From Chitinophaga sp. 180180018-3 (GTDB lineage Bacteria; Bacteroidota; Bacteroidia; Chitinophagales; Chitinophagaceae): a stretch of 64,000 nt of DNA. Below the pieces are notes generated by a model that had not been told where the DNA came from, ran no database searches, and was given only the letters and a program-made list of their open reading frames with translations. A program made the position numbers and the translations under genes. The DNA is taken from contig NZ_CP140772.1 of NCBI RefSeq assembly GCF_037893185.1, positions 3,534,001 through 3,598,000 of the forward strand, in the 5' to 3' direction. Positions 26,048-35,217 of this stretch are shown one piece after another; position 1 is the stretch's first letter; the number at the start of each line of letters is the position of its first letter.

Positions 26048-27103
26048 TTAATTTTCTAATGAATTGCCATAGCCCACCAGGATAACAGACAGAATAATTG
26101 TAAATATACCCAGGGAGATAGTGGCGAATGTTTTCTTACTGGCATTTTTCCATTCCTTCAACACAAAACCCCACATACCCGAAATCAGAATGATGAAAGC
26201 CATATGAAGGATCCAGGAACTGGCATCATTGCCGAGTTTACTTTCTCCCATACCATAGAAAAAGAATTGAAGGAACCAGGTAGTTCCTGCGATAGCAGCG
26301 AACAGGTAATTCTTCACCAGTGGGGTTTGCTTATTCGTATAATCGTTAAACGACCGGTTCCTGGTATTCAGGATCATGCACCAGATAAAATTGGTGGTTA
26401 AACCACCGAGCATGATCACTACAAAAATAACATTGTTTCTGAACAAAGGGTTCGCGTTATTGGCTTCAGCAGCCTTTCCCATACTGTTGCCAGCCGAGAT
26501 GGCAAAGCTCATGCAGGCACTCAGTATGCCGGAAATAATGGCAACCACCAGGCCTTTACGCAGATTGAACTCCTGTATGCTTTCTGTTTTCTGTTCCTCA
26601 CTCAGCTCCTTTTCCTTCATCATACCAGCTTTTCCGCAAATGGCGATCCCGGCAAGACAAACACCCACTCCCAACAGCACATATAAGCCTCTGGGACTGT
26701 GCAGCATAGCAGTAAAGTTATTGGGATCCGTACTGAAAAACTCCCGGTATATGGGTGGAATCAGCGCTCCGAAAGCAGAGCAGAATCCAAGCGCCACCGC
26801 CATTCCGAGCGACATGCCCAGGTAGCGCATCGATAATCCGAAAGTTAATCCGCCGATGCCCCACAGTACGCCGAGGAACCAGGTCCAGAAAAGCACCTGA
26901 CCGTTGGTAGTGCTGATAATATCCATAAAGCCGGGCACTGTAAGCCAGGCTGCCACCAATGGAACCACCAGCCAGGAAAATATTCCTCCTACGATCCAGT
27001 AACTTTCCCAACTCCATCCTCTTACTTTCTTGTAGGGAATATAAAAACTACCGGAGGCAAAACCGCCTAAAAAATGAAACAAAACGCCTAGTAAAGCCTG
27101 CAT
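26048..27103 (-). CDS. rhaT: L-rhamnose/proton symporter RhaT
   Basis: 351 residues, about ten membrane helices. The characteristic RhaT opening HFLGGFASGSFYIPYKKVRGWSWESYW is complete, followed by LWGIGGLTFGLSMRYLGMSLGMAVALG. It imports L-rhamnose across the inner membrane. It is the first gene of the six-gene rhamnose operon. The 172-base gap to the divergent GntR gene holds a direct repeat that is the likely operator. Confidence 0.95.
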   Translation of the reverse strand: MQALLGVLFHFLGGFASGSFYIPYKKVRGWSWESYWIVGGIFSWLVVPLVAAWLTVPGFMDIISTTNGQVLFWTWFLGVLWGIGGLTFGLSMRYLGMSLGMAVALGFCSAFGALIPPIYREFFSTDPNNFTAMLHSPRGLYVLLGVGVCLAGIAICGKAGMMKEKELSEEQKTESIQEFNLRKGLVVAIISGILSACMSFAISAGNSMGKAAEANNANPLFRNNVIFVVIMLGGLTTNFIWCMILNTRNRSFNDYTNKQTPLVKNYLFAAIAGTTWFLQFFFYGMGESKLGNDASSWILHMAFIILISGMWGFVLKEWKNASKKTFATISLGIFTIILSVILVGYGNSLEN

Positions 27104-27168
27104 AATGAATCTCTAGTTGTAACGTGGAAAATGAATGTTACATAAAAGTAAAACATGTATATTTTTCA

Positions 27169-27187
27169 ACTGTCATGCACTGTCATG
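27169..27187. promoter_or_regulatory. candidate operator of the rhamnose locus
   Basis: Two exact copies of ACTGTCATG spaced 10 bp (27169-27177 and 27179-27187), one helical turn apart, in the gap between rhaT and its divergent GntR regulator. A TACTTTTA sequence on the minus strand (27141-27150 region) could be the rhaT -7 box, but the nearest TTG is about 3 bases too close. Confidence 0.5.
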
Positions 27188-27275
27188 GTTAGTATTCATC
27201 TGGCTATATTGACTAAAAATTATTATCATTGCTGCTCCGATATATCTATTCCACGGGCGACCAAACAACCAGATC

Positions 27276-28307
27276 ATGAAGCTACATCCGATATTTAAGT
27301 ACCTTTTCATCGATGATTTCTCTGCCACGCCTAAGTATTACCAGCTGGCCAATTCCATTATCAAAGCCATTGTTGACAAGAAAGTACAGCAAGACGATAT
27401 TCTGCCTTCTATCAACGAAGTAAGCTATGCGTTTGAAATATCGCGCGATACCGCAGAAAAAGCCTATAAATACCTGAAAAGCCTGGGCATACTGGGCTCT
27501 GTACCGGGTAAAGGTTATTATGTACAGCAAGTGAACCTCGACCGTCAGTTTAAGATCCTGCTACTGTTCAACAAATTGAGCGAGCATAAAAAGATCATCT
27601 ATGATTCTTTTGCCGATACGCTGGGAGAACAGGCCAGCATCGATTTCTATATATACAACAGTGATTTCAGTTTGTTCAAAAAACTGTTGTCCCAGAATCT
27701 TAATGAATACACACATGTGGTGATCCTGCCGCATTTCAGGGAGCGCTGGGAACATGTGGATGAAGTCATTAATACCATTCCGAAAGAAAAACTGGTATTG
27801 CTGGATAAGAAGCTGAAAGGAGTTACGGGAGAATATGGCGCAGTGTATGAGAACTTCCAGGAGGATATTTACGGCGCACTCGAGCAGGCCAAAAACAAAC
27901 TGCAGCAATATCACACTCTGAAAATCATCTATCCCGAAAATACCTACTATCCTGAAGAAATCTATGAAGGCTTTGCCCAGTTCTGCCAGAACTATGCCTT
28001 CAACAGTAAAAAAGTGAATGAGATTACGGAAGAAGACATACGCCCCGGAGATGTATACATCAATCTGCGCGAAAACGACCTCGTGTCGCTGATAGAAAGG
28101 ATCATATCGCTGGATTTGAAGATAGGTAAAGATGTAGGGGTTATTTCGTACAATGAAACCCCGCTCAAGAAGTACATCCTGAACGGTATTACCACTATTT
28201 CTACCGACTTCCGGTCGATGGGAGAAATGGCGGCGCGCCTGATACTGGACCAGTCTACCGCACAGATCGAAGTCCCTTTTCATGTGACCATGCGGGCATC
28301 TTTGTAA
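27276..28307 (+). CDS. GntR-family regulator with periplasmic-binding-protein-like sensor domain, likely rhamnose regulator
   Basis: 343 residues. An N-terminal GntR winged helix (about 20-85: YQLANSIIKAIVDKKVQQDD, ILPSINEVSYAFEISRDTAEKAYKYLKSLG, GSVPGKGYYV) is joined to a LacI/sugar-binding-protein-like domain (about 95-343: FKILLLFNKLSEHKKIIYDSF, GDVYINLREND, GKDVGVISYNETPLKKYILNG, ISTDFRSMGEMAARLIL). It should bind a rhamnose-pathway sugar and control the divergent operon through the repeat at 27169. Bacteroides uses an AraC-type protein for this, so the regulator has been replaced in this lineage. Rhamnose as ligand is inferred from position. Confidence 0.85.
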   Translation: MKLHPIFKYLFIDDFSATPKYYQLANSIIKAIVDKKVQQDDILPSINEVSYAFEISRDTAEKAYKYLKSLGILGSVPGKGYYVQQVNLDRQFKILLLFNKLSEHKKIIYDSFADTLGEQASIDFYIYNSDFSLFKKLLSQNLNEYTHVVILPHFRERWEHVDEVINTIPKEKLVLLDKKLKGVTGEYGAVYENFQEDIYGALEQAKNKLQQYHTLKIIYPENTYYPEEIYEGFAQFCQNYAFNSKKVNEITEEDIRPGDVYINLRENDLVSLIERIISLDLKIGKDVGVISYNETPLKKYILNGITTISTDFRSMGEMAARLILDQSTAQIEVPFHVTMRASL

Positions 28308-28310
28308 AAC

Positions 28311-28381
28311 TGTCCGCATGCGGACAATCATGCTATAAAAGCGGACAATTCCGTTGAATTATCAATTTATTATAAATTGAT
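28311..28381 (+). promoter_or_regulatory. two-palindrome regulatory module before the FtsX-type permease
   Basis: Perfect palindrome TGTCCG-CATG-CGGACA (28311-28326), a further CGGACA at 28342-28347, then the inverted repeat ATCAATTTAT-T-ATAAATTGAT (28361-28381). The same three parts occur before the other FtsX-type gene (57089-57169). It begins 4 bases after the GntR stop. Confidence 0.6.
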
Positions 28382-28445
28382 AATCATATATTTAGTTTAT
28401 GGTCTCTCGTTAGTGGTAGCAGGCTGCACTTGTAATTGCTCATTC

Positions 28446-30803
28446 ATGATCAGTAGCTATATCAAAACCGCCTCCAGAAACCTTTTACGGAACATTGGTT
28501 ATTCTATCCTCAATATATCCGGCCTGACTATCAGCATTGCCGCCTGCCTGCTGATATTCCTCATTGTGAAAAATGAACTGAACTACGATAGCTGGCATAA
28601 AAAAGCCGACCGTATTTACCGGGTTACTATGAACGGGCTGGATTTTAATCCCAGTGTTTCGATGGCGGTAACGGAAGCGTTGAAGAATGATTTTCCTGAG
28701 CTGGAAAACGTATCACAGTACTGGTACCAGACCAACGGGCTGATAACTATCGGCGATACCAGGTACAATGAAGGGGGATATGCTTATGCAGATGAATACT
28801 TTCCCCGGGTCTTTGATCACCGGTGGCTGGCCGGGGATCCCCGTACGGCGCTGAGTGAGCCAGACGAAGTGGTACTCACGGAAAGTATTGCCAGAAAGTA
28901 CTTCGGCTCTAAAGACCCACTCGGGGAAATGATCAACCTCAACAATCAGTTGAACCTGAAAGTAACCGGCGTGGTGGCCGATCCGCCACAGAACAGCAGC
29001 CAGCCTTTTATCTTCCTGGTTTCCTTTGCTACTGTAAAGAAAGATATACTGGCACATGTACAGTTCTTTAGCATCAATGGGGGTCATACCTATATTGTGC
29101 TTCCGGAACATTACAATCCGGCGCGACTGACAGCCCGCCTGCCTGATTTCATTTCCCGTAACTGGGGGGCCGATGTGGCCAAAGAAACCAAACTGCTGCT
29201 ACAGCCTTTAAAAGAGATACACTTTGATCAGCGCTATCTCGGTAATCCTGTTCATACTACTACCAGTCGTGAAACATACTGGGGGCTTTCTGCGATTGCG
29301 CTCCTGATCATCATCACTGCCAGTATCAATTTCATCAATATGGCCACGGCGCAGGCTATACGCCGGGCCAAAGAAGTGGGCGTACGCAAGGTACTGGGTG
29401 CTTACAAAGGGCAGCTGATCGGGCAGTTTCTCATCGAAACCACGGTATTGGTAGTAATAGCAGTAATGCTGGGTACATTGCTGGCCGCCACTACCCTGCC
29501 GCTGATCAACACCTGGATGGGTATGAAGATCAGCGCTGCGCAATTCTGGCAACCGGCTATAATGGGCTTACTGGGAGGCATTACCGTTGTTGTTATATTG
29601 CTGGCGGGGTTGTATCCTGCTTTTGTTCAATCTGCTTTCCAGCCCGCCCTTTCTTTAAAAGCCAATACAGGAATAAAGATCAAAGGACTGGGTATCCGCA
29701 AGATACTGGTATCATCGCAGTTTGGTATTTCGCAGGTGCTGATCGCCTGTACCCTGATTGTTGGCTACCAGATGGATTTCCTGCAGAACAAAGACCTGGG
29801 CTTTGATAAAAATGCCGTGCTTTCCTTCAACATACCCAATGATAATAAAAGAGAGCTGCTGCGGGAGCAGTTATCGTTACTCCCGGGCGTACGCCAGGTG
29901 AGCATCGCTAATGGCGCTCCTGTAGGCCCAAGTGGCTTTGCAGCATTCAATTGCCCGGAGGCAGGTCTTGTAAAAAATGATGTAACAGAAATAAAAGCAG
30001 TAGATGAGCATTATATGGACATGTTCTCACTCAGGTTGCTGGCCGGAGAGCCTATCCGGAAACGTGGTGCCAACGACACATTACGGCGTGTAGTCGTGAA
30101 CGAAATTATGCTGCACAAGCTGGGTATCCGGGATCCTGACCAGGCGCCGGGAAAGCGTTTCTACATCAACAATGCCCCGGTAACCATTATGGGCGTGGTA
30201 AAAGATTATCAGAGTGAATCCAGGCATAAGAAAAGAAGACCCTGTGTATTGGAATATGACCCGAATCACTTTGGCATGGCGGCGGTGAGGCTGGCTGCCA
30301 CCGATATGCCTAACACCATTGCCCGTATAGATAAGCTGTGGTCTGGTATGTTCCCGGATTACCGGTTTGAGTATGAATTCCTGGACGATCGCATCGCCGG
30401 CATGTATAAGCAGGAGCAGAAAGTATATACGGCGTTTAAATTGTTTTCTTCGCTCGCCATCCTGATTGGTTGTCTGGGACTATATGGCCTTGTTGCATTT
30501 GCTGCTGCACAGCGAACCCGGGAAATTGGTATCCGCAAGATACTTGGTGCAGGACTTCCCCAGATTGTAAGTTTGTTCGCCCGGGAATTCATCCTGTTGA
30601 TCTTTATTGCTTTTTGCATAGCGGGCCCGCTGGCCTGGTATACCATGCATCGATGGCTCGGTCATTTTGCTTATCAAACCAGCATTGGTGGTGGTACTTT
30701 CCTGATTGCCATCGGCATATCACTGCTGATAGCAGGGATTACTATCAGCTATCAGGCGGTTAAAGCTGGTCTTGCCGATCCGGTGAGGAGCTTGAGGAAT
30801 TAG
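28446..30803 (+). CDS. orphan FtsX/MacB-type ABC permease, duplicated-domain form
   Basis: 785 residues from MISSYIKTASRNLLRNIGYS; an upstream TTG would put 23 extra residues in front, and these look like leader sequence. It has two MacB-like periplasmic domains, each followed by FtsX membrane helices: a first helix near 20-40, three helices about 280-420, a further helix near 430-450, then three at the C-terminus (about 670-780). The motifs RRAKEVGVRKVLGAYKGQL and QRTREIGIRKILGAGLPQI are the paired coupling segments. No ATPase is encoded nearby. Such orphan permeases are abundant in Bacteroidota and may export peptides or act in envelope stress. It shares about the whole architecture and the upstream module with 57208-59610. 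Confidence 0.85.
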   Translation: MISSYIKTASRNLLRNIGYSILNISGLTISIAACLLIFLIVKNELNYDSWHKKADRIYRVTMNGLDFNPSVSMAVTEALKNDFPELENVSQYWYQTNGLITIGDTRYNEGGYAYADEYFPRVFDHRWLAGDPRTALSEPDEVVLTESIARKYFGSKDPLGEMINLNNQLNLKVTGVVADPPQNSSQPFIFLVSFATVKKDILAHVQFFSINGGHTYIVLPEHYNPARLTARLPDFISRNWGADVAKETKLLLQPLKEIHFDQRYLGNPVHTTTSRETYWGLSAIALLIIITASINFINMATAQAIRRAKEVGVRKVLGAYKGQLIGQFLIETTVLVVIAVMLGTLLAATTLPLINTWMGMKISAAQFWQPAIMGLLGGITVVVILLAGLYPAFVQSAFQPALSLKANTGIKIKGLGIRKILVSSQFGISQVLIACTLIVGYQMDFLQNKDLGFDKNAVLSFNIPNDNKRELLREQLSLLPGVRQVSIANGAPVGPSGFAAFNCPEAGLVKNDVTEIKAVDEHYMDMFSLRLLAGEPIRKRGANDTLRRVVVNEIMLHKLGIRDPDQAPGKRFYINNAPVTIMGVVKDYQSESRHKKRRPCVLEYDPNHFGMAAVRLAATDMPNTIARIDKLWSGMFPDYRFEYEFLDDRIAGMYKQEQKVYTAFKLFSSLAILIGCLGLYGLVAFAAAQRTREIGIRKILGAGLPQIVSLFAREFILLIFIAFCIAGPLAWYTMHRWLGHFAYQTSIGGGTFLIAIGISLLIAGITISYQAVKAGLADPVRSLRN

Positions 30804-30814
30804 TTATCAGCTAT

Positions 30815-30845
30815 AAAAAACATCCCGGAATACTCCGGGATGCTT
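30815..30845. terminator. terminator after the FtsX-type permease
   Basis: AAAAAA, stem CATCCCGGA (30821-30829), loop ATAC, stem TCCGGGATG (30834-30842), then CTTT. A second hairpin TTAACGC-GCCT-GCGTTAA (30845-30862) follows. Works mainly on the plus strand. Confidence 0.8.
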
Positions 30846-30862
30846 TAACGCGCCTGCGTTAA

Positions 30863-31104
30863 CGAACGTCTCATGGAGCCGACCGGGTTAAATCAGTGCT
30901 TAACCTCAGGTGTCCATGCATATGTCGTAGATAACATGAATACCTCCTTTTTTTTGGTGAACCATGAATTTACGGCAAAAAAAATATTCCCGCGTGAAAA
31001 TTACATATTGCAGCAGCTGTACTATATAATTACCTGTTATTATTTTTGTTTTATATAGCAAGATGCCGTATCAGCAGTTGTTTCAGCAAAAAGATCAGGC
31101 CCCA
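30863..31104. other. AT-rich gap between convergent genes, no gene seen
   Basis: Contains a small GGTTAA/TTAACC repeat near 30888-30906, several A and T runs and TATTTTTG at 31041-31048, which resembles a -7 box but has no -33 partner and no plus-strand gene after it. No coding potential or structured RNA could be supported. Confidence 0.4.
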
Positions 31105-31857
31105 TTACTTCTTCTTCAAAGCAGCTGCAATGGCTTTCTCCGCCAATGGCCCCATTACCAGGTAACCTGCCTTGTTAGGATGTACGCCATCGTAAGTAAA
31201 ATCAGCTTTAAGGCCTTTCCGTTCATCCACCATAGCGGTATAATAATCGAGATATACGCAACCGCTGGCAACAGCATATTTTTTGAGCCGCTGATTAAGG
31301 TCAGCTATTTTCTCTATCGGCTGCAGTCCTTTTCTCCAGGGGTAATCATATACCGGCAATACAGAGCTGATTACCACCCTGATACCGTTGGCTTTAGCCA
31401 GTTCCGCCATGGAAACCAGATTGCCGAAAATAGTTTCCACTGATGTATATCCGGTGTTACCGGCAATATCATTAGTACCTGCCAGCATCACTACTACCTT
31501 AGGTTTGAGATTGATTACATCCGGGCGGAAACGGATCAGCATCTGCGGTGTAGTTTGCCCGCTGATACCACGATTAATATAAGGCTTACCTTCAAAAAAT
31601 TCCGGATTAAGATTCCCCCATCCTATCGTAATCGAATTACCCATGAACACAACGCGCTGTTCACCAGCCTTGGGAGGTGCCACCTGTGTATTTGCCTCCT
31701 GGAAACATTTCAAACAGGCCCAGTCCTGTTTCATCAGTTCTTCCTGTTGCTTCTTTTGCTTAGCTGCTTCATCGGTATCATTCGTTTGCGCGAAGGTTGT
31801 TGTTCCTGCGAGGGAAAGCATCACCAGTAATGTAAATCGGAGCATTGAGTAGTTCAT
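31105..31857 (-). CDS. secreted SGNH/GDSL hydrolase
   Basis: 250 residues with signal peptide MNYSMLRFTLLVMLSLAGTTTFAQ. All SGNH blocks are present: catalytic Ser in VVFMGNSITIGWG, Gly in YINRGISGQTTPQ, Asn in MLAGTNDIAGNT and the Asp-His pair in YDGVHPNKAGY. Family members remove acetyl groups from plant polysaccharides or act on lipids. A short Cys-rich stretch (DWACLKCFQEA) before the domain is unusual and may form a disulfide. It is divergent from the SusC gene at 32072 and shares the 214-base control region, so a role in the same glycan pathway is likely. Confidence 0.87.
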   Translation of the reverse strand: MNYSMLRFTLLVMLSLAGTTTFAQTNDTDEAAKQKKQQEELMKQDWACLKCFQEANTQVAPPKAGEQRVVFMGNSITIGWGNLNPEFFEGKPYINRGISGQTTPQMLIRFRPDVINLKPKVVVMLAGTNDIAGNTGYTSVETIFGNLVSMAELAKANGIRVVISSVLPVYDYPWRKGLQPIEKIADLNQRLKKYAVASGCVYLDYYTAMVDERKGLKADFTYDGVHPNKAGYLVMGPLAEKAIAAALKKK

Positions 31858-31938
31858 TGGATTAATTATTAAAGATCAGAAAGTTAATATTTTTTTCTGC
31901 AGCGTTTTTAGAAAAATATATACAGGTTGTTTGCTGTA

Positions 31939-31994
31939 ACAGGAATTGATGTTCCGTAACAGGACAGTACAGGACAGTACAGGACGCAACAGGA
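31939..31994. promoter_or_regulatory. helically phased ACAGGA array before the SusC operon
   Basis: ACAGGA occurs at 31939, 31959, 31969, 31979 and 31989, that is on a strict 10-bp register with one position skipped. The last four form the run GTAACAGGACA, GTACAGGACA, GTACAGGAC, GCAACAGGATA. It lies between the divergent SGNH hydrolase and SusC genes. All copies face the same side of the helix, as expected for cooperative activator binding. No clear -33/-7 pair was found beside it. Confidence 0.55.
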
Positions 31995-32071
31995 TAGGAA
32001 TGTATGATTCTTCTATTAAATTTAAAACCACAAAGAATCGCCGTTTTATCACCTCTAAAATTCCACTTGTT

Positions 32072-35000
32072 ATGATTAAAGTTTTCCATCTTTATCATAA
32101 GGCACGTACCTGTATTGTAACGTACGGATTTACACTAGCACTTTTATTATTGTCGAAGAGTACTGTAGCACAAAAGGCCAACATTAGCGGACAGGTAACC
32201 GATGCCGCAACCGGCGGTGGACTTCTCAGTGTAACCGTTGGCGTTAAAGGGAGCAGCACAGGTACATTTTCCGATGCCAATGGCCGCTACACTATTTCAG
32301 CAGCGCCATCCGATTCACTGGTATTCAGTATGATCGGCTATCTTACGCGCACTGTTCATGTAGGCAGCCGGAACAAAATCAGTATTACACTGGAATCCAG
32401 CAACAAACAGCTGAACCAGGTAGTAGTGGTGGGTTATGGTACCCAGCAAAAGAAAGATGTAACCGGTTCCGTAGGACTGGTTACGATGAAGAACATCAAG
32501 GATATGCCTATTGCAGGTCCGGACCAGGCCTTAGCCGGTCAGATTGCGGGTATACAGGTAAGCACTTCCAACGGTATCCCCGGTGGCGGACCACAGGTAC
32601 AGGTGCGCGGCATCGGTGCTGTGGGCGCCGGTAGTCAGCCATTATATGTGGTGGACGGGTTTCCGCTGGGTTCCACCTCCGACCAGGTGAACGACCCGAT
32701 GAACGCGATTAATCCGCAGGACATTGAATCAATGGCAGTACTGAAAGACGCGTCTGCAACTGCCATCTACGGTTCCAGAGGCGCTAATGGCGTAGTGTTG
32801 ATCACTACCAAAAGAGGTAGTTCCGGTATACCGAAAATACAATTGTCTGCCAACTACGGTATTCAGTCCATTCCACAGAAAGGCCGCCCGAACCTTATGA
32901 ACGGACAGGAGTTTGCTCAGTTCAGAAAAGAGGCCATAGAAGATAATATCCGCTTTACACAGCATCGCGAGCCAACACTCGATGATATTCCCGAGATATA
33001 CCGTTATCCTGAAAAAATAGGAAAAGGTACCAACTGGTTCGATGCCGTTACAAGAGTAGCACCCATGCAGGATATCAACCTTTCGCTGAGCGGAGGTACC
33101 GAAAAACTGCGCACTTATATTTCCGCAGGATATTTCAACCAGGACGGTGTAATGATCAACACCGGCTATCAGCGCTTCAGCGTTAGAGCCAATGTAGACG
33201 CTACCCTGACCGATCGCTTCAAGGTAGGTTTCAACATCGCTCCCTCCTACACCCTTCGTAAAGGTGGTTTTCTTGGAGAAGGAAGAGGGGAAAATTTTGG
33301 TATTGCCAGCCCTATAGAACCTATCTATAAGCCAGACGGTTCCTATAACGCTTACATACAAAGCCCTGGAACATTCGGTTTGCCTAACCCGGTGATGGTG
33401 ATGAAAGAAACCACCAACAAGAGCAAAAGCAGCCGTATCCTCTTCAATGTGTACGGTGAATGGGAAATTATCAAAAACCTGAAATTCAAGTCTACCTTTA
33501 ACGTAGATTATCAACAAGGCAGCAATGAGTATTTCCGGCCCTCTACGCTGGCTAACGTAAACGCTGCGCCACCAAGCATTCCGTCGGGCAGCTACAACTC
33601 AGGAGAGTACCTGAACTGGCTGAATGAAAATACTTTGACGTATCAGTACAACACCAGCAACGGACATTCCTTCACTGGTCTGCTCGGTTACACCGTGCAA
33701 TCACAACGCGAAAACTACGCTTCGTTCAATGGCGCGAACTACCCTGATGATGATATCAAAACACTCAATGCTGCTGCTACCATTACCGGTGGTACAGATA
33801 TTACCGACTGGGCGCTGTTGTCGTATCTGGCCAGGATCAACTATGGTTATAAAGACAAATACCTCGTTACCGCTACAGTGAGAAGTGATGGTTCATCCAG
33901 GTTTGGTCCCAAGAACCGGTGGGGAACCTTCCCTTCTGTTGCTTTGGGCTGGAGGATTTCACAGGAAGAATTCATGAAAAATTCTGCGCTGATAAGCGAT
34001 CTTAAACTGAGGGTATCTTATGGTTTCACCGGTAACTTCAACATTGGTAACTATTCGTATATGAGCAATATCGGAACCAGCAATTATGTGTTCAATGGAA
34101 GCCTTGTTGGAGGCCGTGTGATGAACACCCTCGGTAACCCGGTACTGGGATGGGAAAAAATGCGCGAGTTGAATATTGGTCTTGACCTGGGATTATGGAA
34201 AGACAGGGTTTACCTCACTGCCGATCTCTATAAACGTAATACGCAGGATTTGTTGCTGAATGTAGAGATCCCGCAGTCCAGCGGCTTCGGCAACGTTACT
34301 GAAAACCGCGGTGATATGGAAAACAGGGGACTTGAAATCGGTATATCCTCCCGTAACATAGAAACTAAACAGTTTAGCTGGACCACCAGTTTCAACATCG
34401 CCTTCAACCGCAATAAAGTGTTGAAACTGGGTACTGACAATGCACCTATCTACTCCGGTAACAGTAGCGAGGGTAACCCCACCAATATCACTATGGTAGG
34501 CAAGCCGCTGGCCATGCTGTTCGGGTATGTATTCGACGGGATCTATCAGAACCAGGCAGAAGTGGATAAGGGCCCTGCATTCCCCGGTGCTATCCCCGGT
34601 AATATCCGCTACAAGGATATCAACGGAAATGGTGTAATCAACCCGGTGGAAGACTTTGCCATCATCGGCAATCCTTATCCGAAATTCAACTGGGGCATGA
34701 CCAACACCCTCACTTATAAGAACCTGGATCTGCGCGTGCTGGTAGTGGGTTCTATGGGAGCCGACAGGATACATGCTACCAACGACTATAACGGAAATAT
34801 AGATGGTGTATTCAACGTACGTAAAGATGTAGCCTACAGGTGGAGGTCTGAATCTAATCCGGGTAACGGAAAGGTGCCTACCACTAATGGTTCCGGACGA
34901 GGTAGAGTAATGTACAGAGATGTAAGCTCACTGACTGTTCAGAAAAACGATTACGCCTGGGTAAAGAATATCACATTGGGTTATACTTTCCCAAGCAAGA

Positions 35001-35194
35001 GTAAAGGATTCCTGCAAAGCGCCAGGGTATACGCCAGCATTCAGAACGCTATCCTGTTCACTAAATATGATGGCAACCCTGAAGTGACTAACTACATTGG
35101 CAAAGGCGGTAGTGGCGCACTGGTTCCGGGAGTTGATTATTCTAACTACCCTGTACCGAGAATCTTCTCACTGGGCACCAATCTTACATTTTAA
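32072..35194 (+). CDS. SusC/RagA-type TonB-dependent outer-membrane transporter
   Basis: 1040 residues from MIKVFHLYHKARTCIVTYGF, chosen because it gives a standard signal peptide ending STVAQ; the frame stays open 42 codons upstream across part of the repeat array. A CarboxypepD_reg-like domain (ISGQVTDAATGGGLLSVTV, about 36-110) is followed by the SusC signature LNQVVVVGYGTQQKKDVTGSV, the plug (GPDQALAGQIAGIQVS, LYVVDGFPL, AVLKDASATAIYGSRGANGVV) and a 22-strand barrel ending in the aromatic IFSLGTNLTF. It imports an oligosaccharide or glycoside with the SusD lipoprotein that follows after 23 bases. Confidence 0.95.
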   Translation: MIKVFHLYHKARTCIVTYGFTLALLLLSKSTVAQKANISGQVTDAATGGGLLSVTVGVKGSSTGTFSDANGRYTISAAPSDSLVFSMIGYLTRTVHVGSRNKISITLESSNKQLNQVVVVGYGTQQKKDVTGSVGLVTMKNIKDMPIAGPDQALAGQIAGIQVSTSNGIPGGGPQVQVRGIGAVGAGSQPLYVVDGFPLGSTSDQVNDPMNAINPQDIESMAVLKDASATAIYGSRGANGVVLITTKRGSSGIPKIQLSANYGIQSIPQKGRPNLMNGQEFAQFRKEAIEDNIRFTQHREPTLDDIPEIYRYPEKIGKGTNWFDAVTRVAPMQDINLSLSGGTEKLRTYISAGYFNQDGVMINTGYQRFSVRANVDATLTDRFKVGFNIAPSYTLRKGGFLGEGRGENFGIASPIEPIYKPDGSYNAYIQSPGTFGLPNPVMVMKETTNKSKSSRILFNVYGEWEIIKNLKFKSTFNVDYQQGSNEYFRPSTLANVNAAPPSIPSGSYNSGEYLNWLNENTLTYQYNTSNGHSFTGLLGYTVQSQRENYASFNGANYPDDDIKTLNAAATITGGTDITDWALLSYLARINYGYKDKYLVTATVRSDGSSRFGPKNRWGTFPSVALGWRISQEEFMKNSALISDLKLRVSYGFTGNFNIGNYSYMSNIGTSNYVFNGSLVGGRVMNTLGNPVLGWEKMRELNIGLDLGLWKDRVYLTADLYKRNTQDLLLNVEIPQSSGFGNVTENRGDMENRGLEIGISSRNIETKQFSWTTSFNIAFNRNKVLKLGTDNAPIYSGNSSEGNPTNITMVGKPLAMLFGYVFDGIYQNQAEVDKGPAFPGAIPGNIRYKDINGNGVINPVEDFAIIGNPYPKFNWGMTNTLTYKNLDLRVLVVGSMGADRIHATNDYNGNIDGVFNVRKDVAYRWRSESNPGNGKVPTTNGSGRGRVMYRDVSSLTVQKNDYAWVKNITLGYTFPSKSKGFLQSARVYASIQNAILFTKYDGNPEVTNYIGKGGSGALVPGVDYSNYPVPRIFSLGTNLTF

Positions 35195-35217
35195 TTCAGC
35201 ACCAAAAAAACTGAGAC

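Noticed and set aside
28371..28400. Sigma-54 type promoters before the FtsX-type genes
   Set aside because: At 57168 TGGCAT is present but no GC pair follows at the proper distance, and the 28371 region lacks the GG altogether.
30863..31104. A tRNA or small RNA in the gap
   Set aside because: No cloverleaf and no promoter at correct spacing; only short dyads and A/T runs were found.
31939..31994. ACAGGA array as a CRISPR
   Set aside because: Units are about 10 bp with no unique spacers and no cas gene near; phased binding sites fit better.
31946..32071. Longer N-terminus for the first SusC
   Set aside because: It would translate part of the repeat array and put a polar stretch before the signal peptide.
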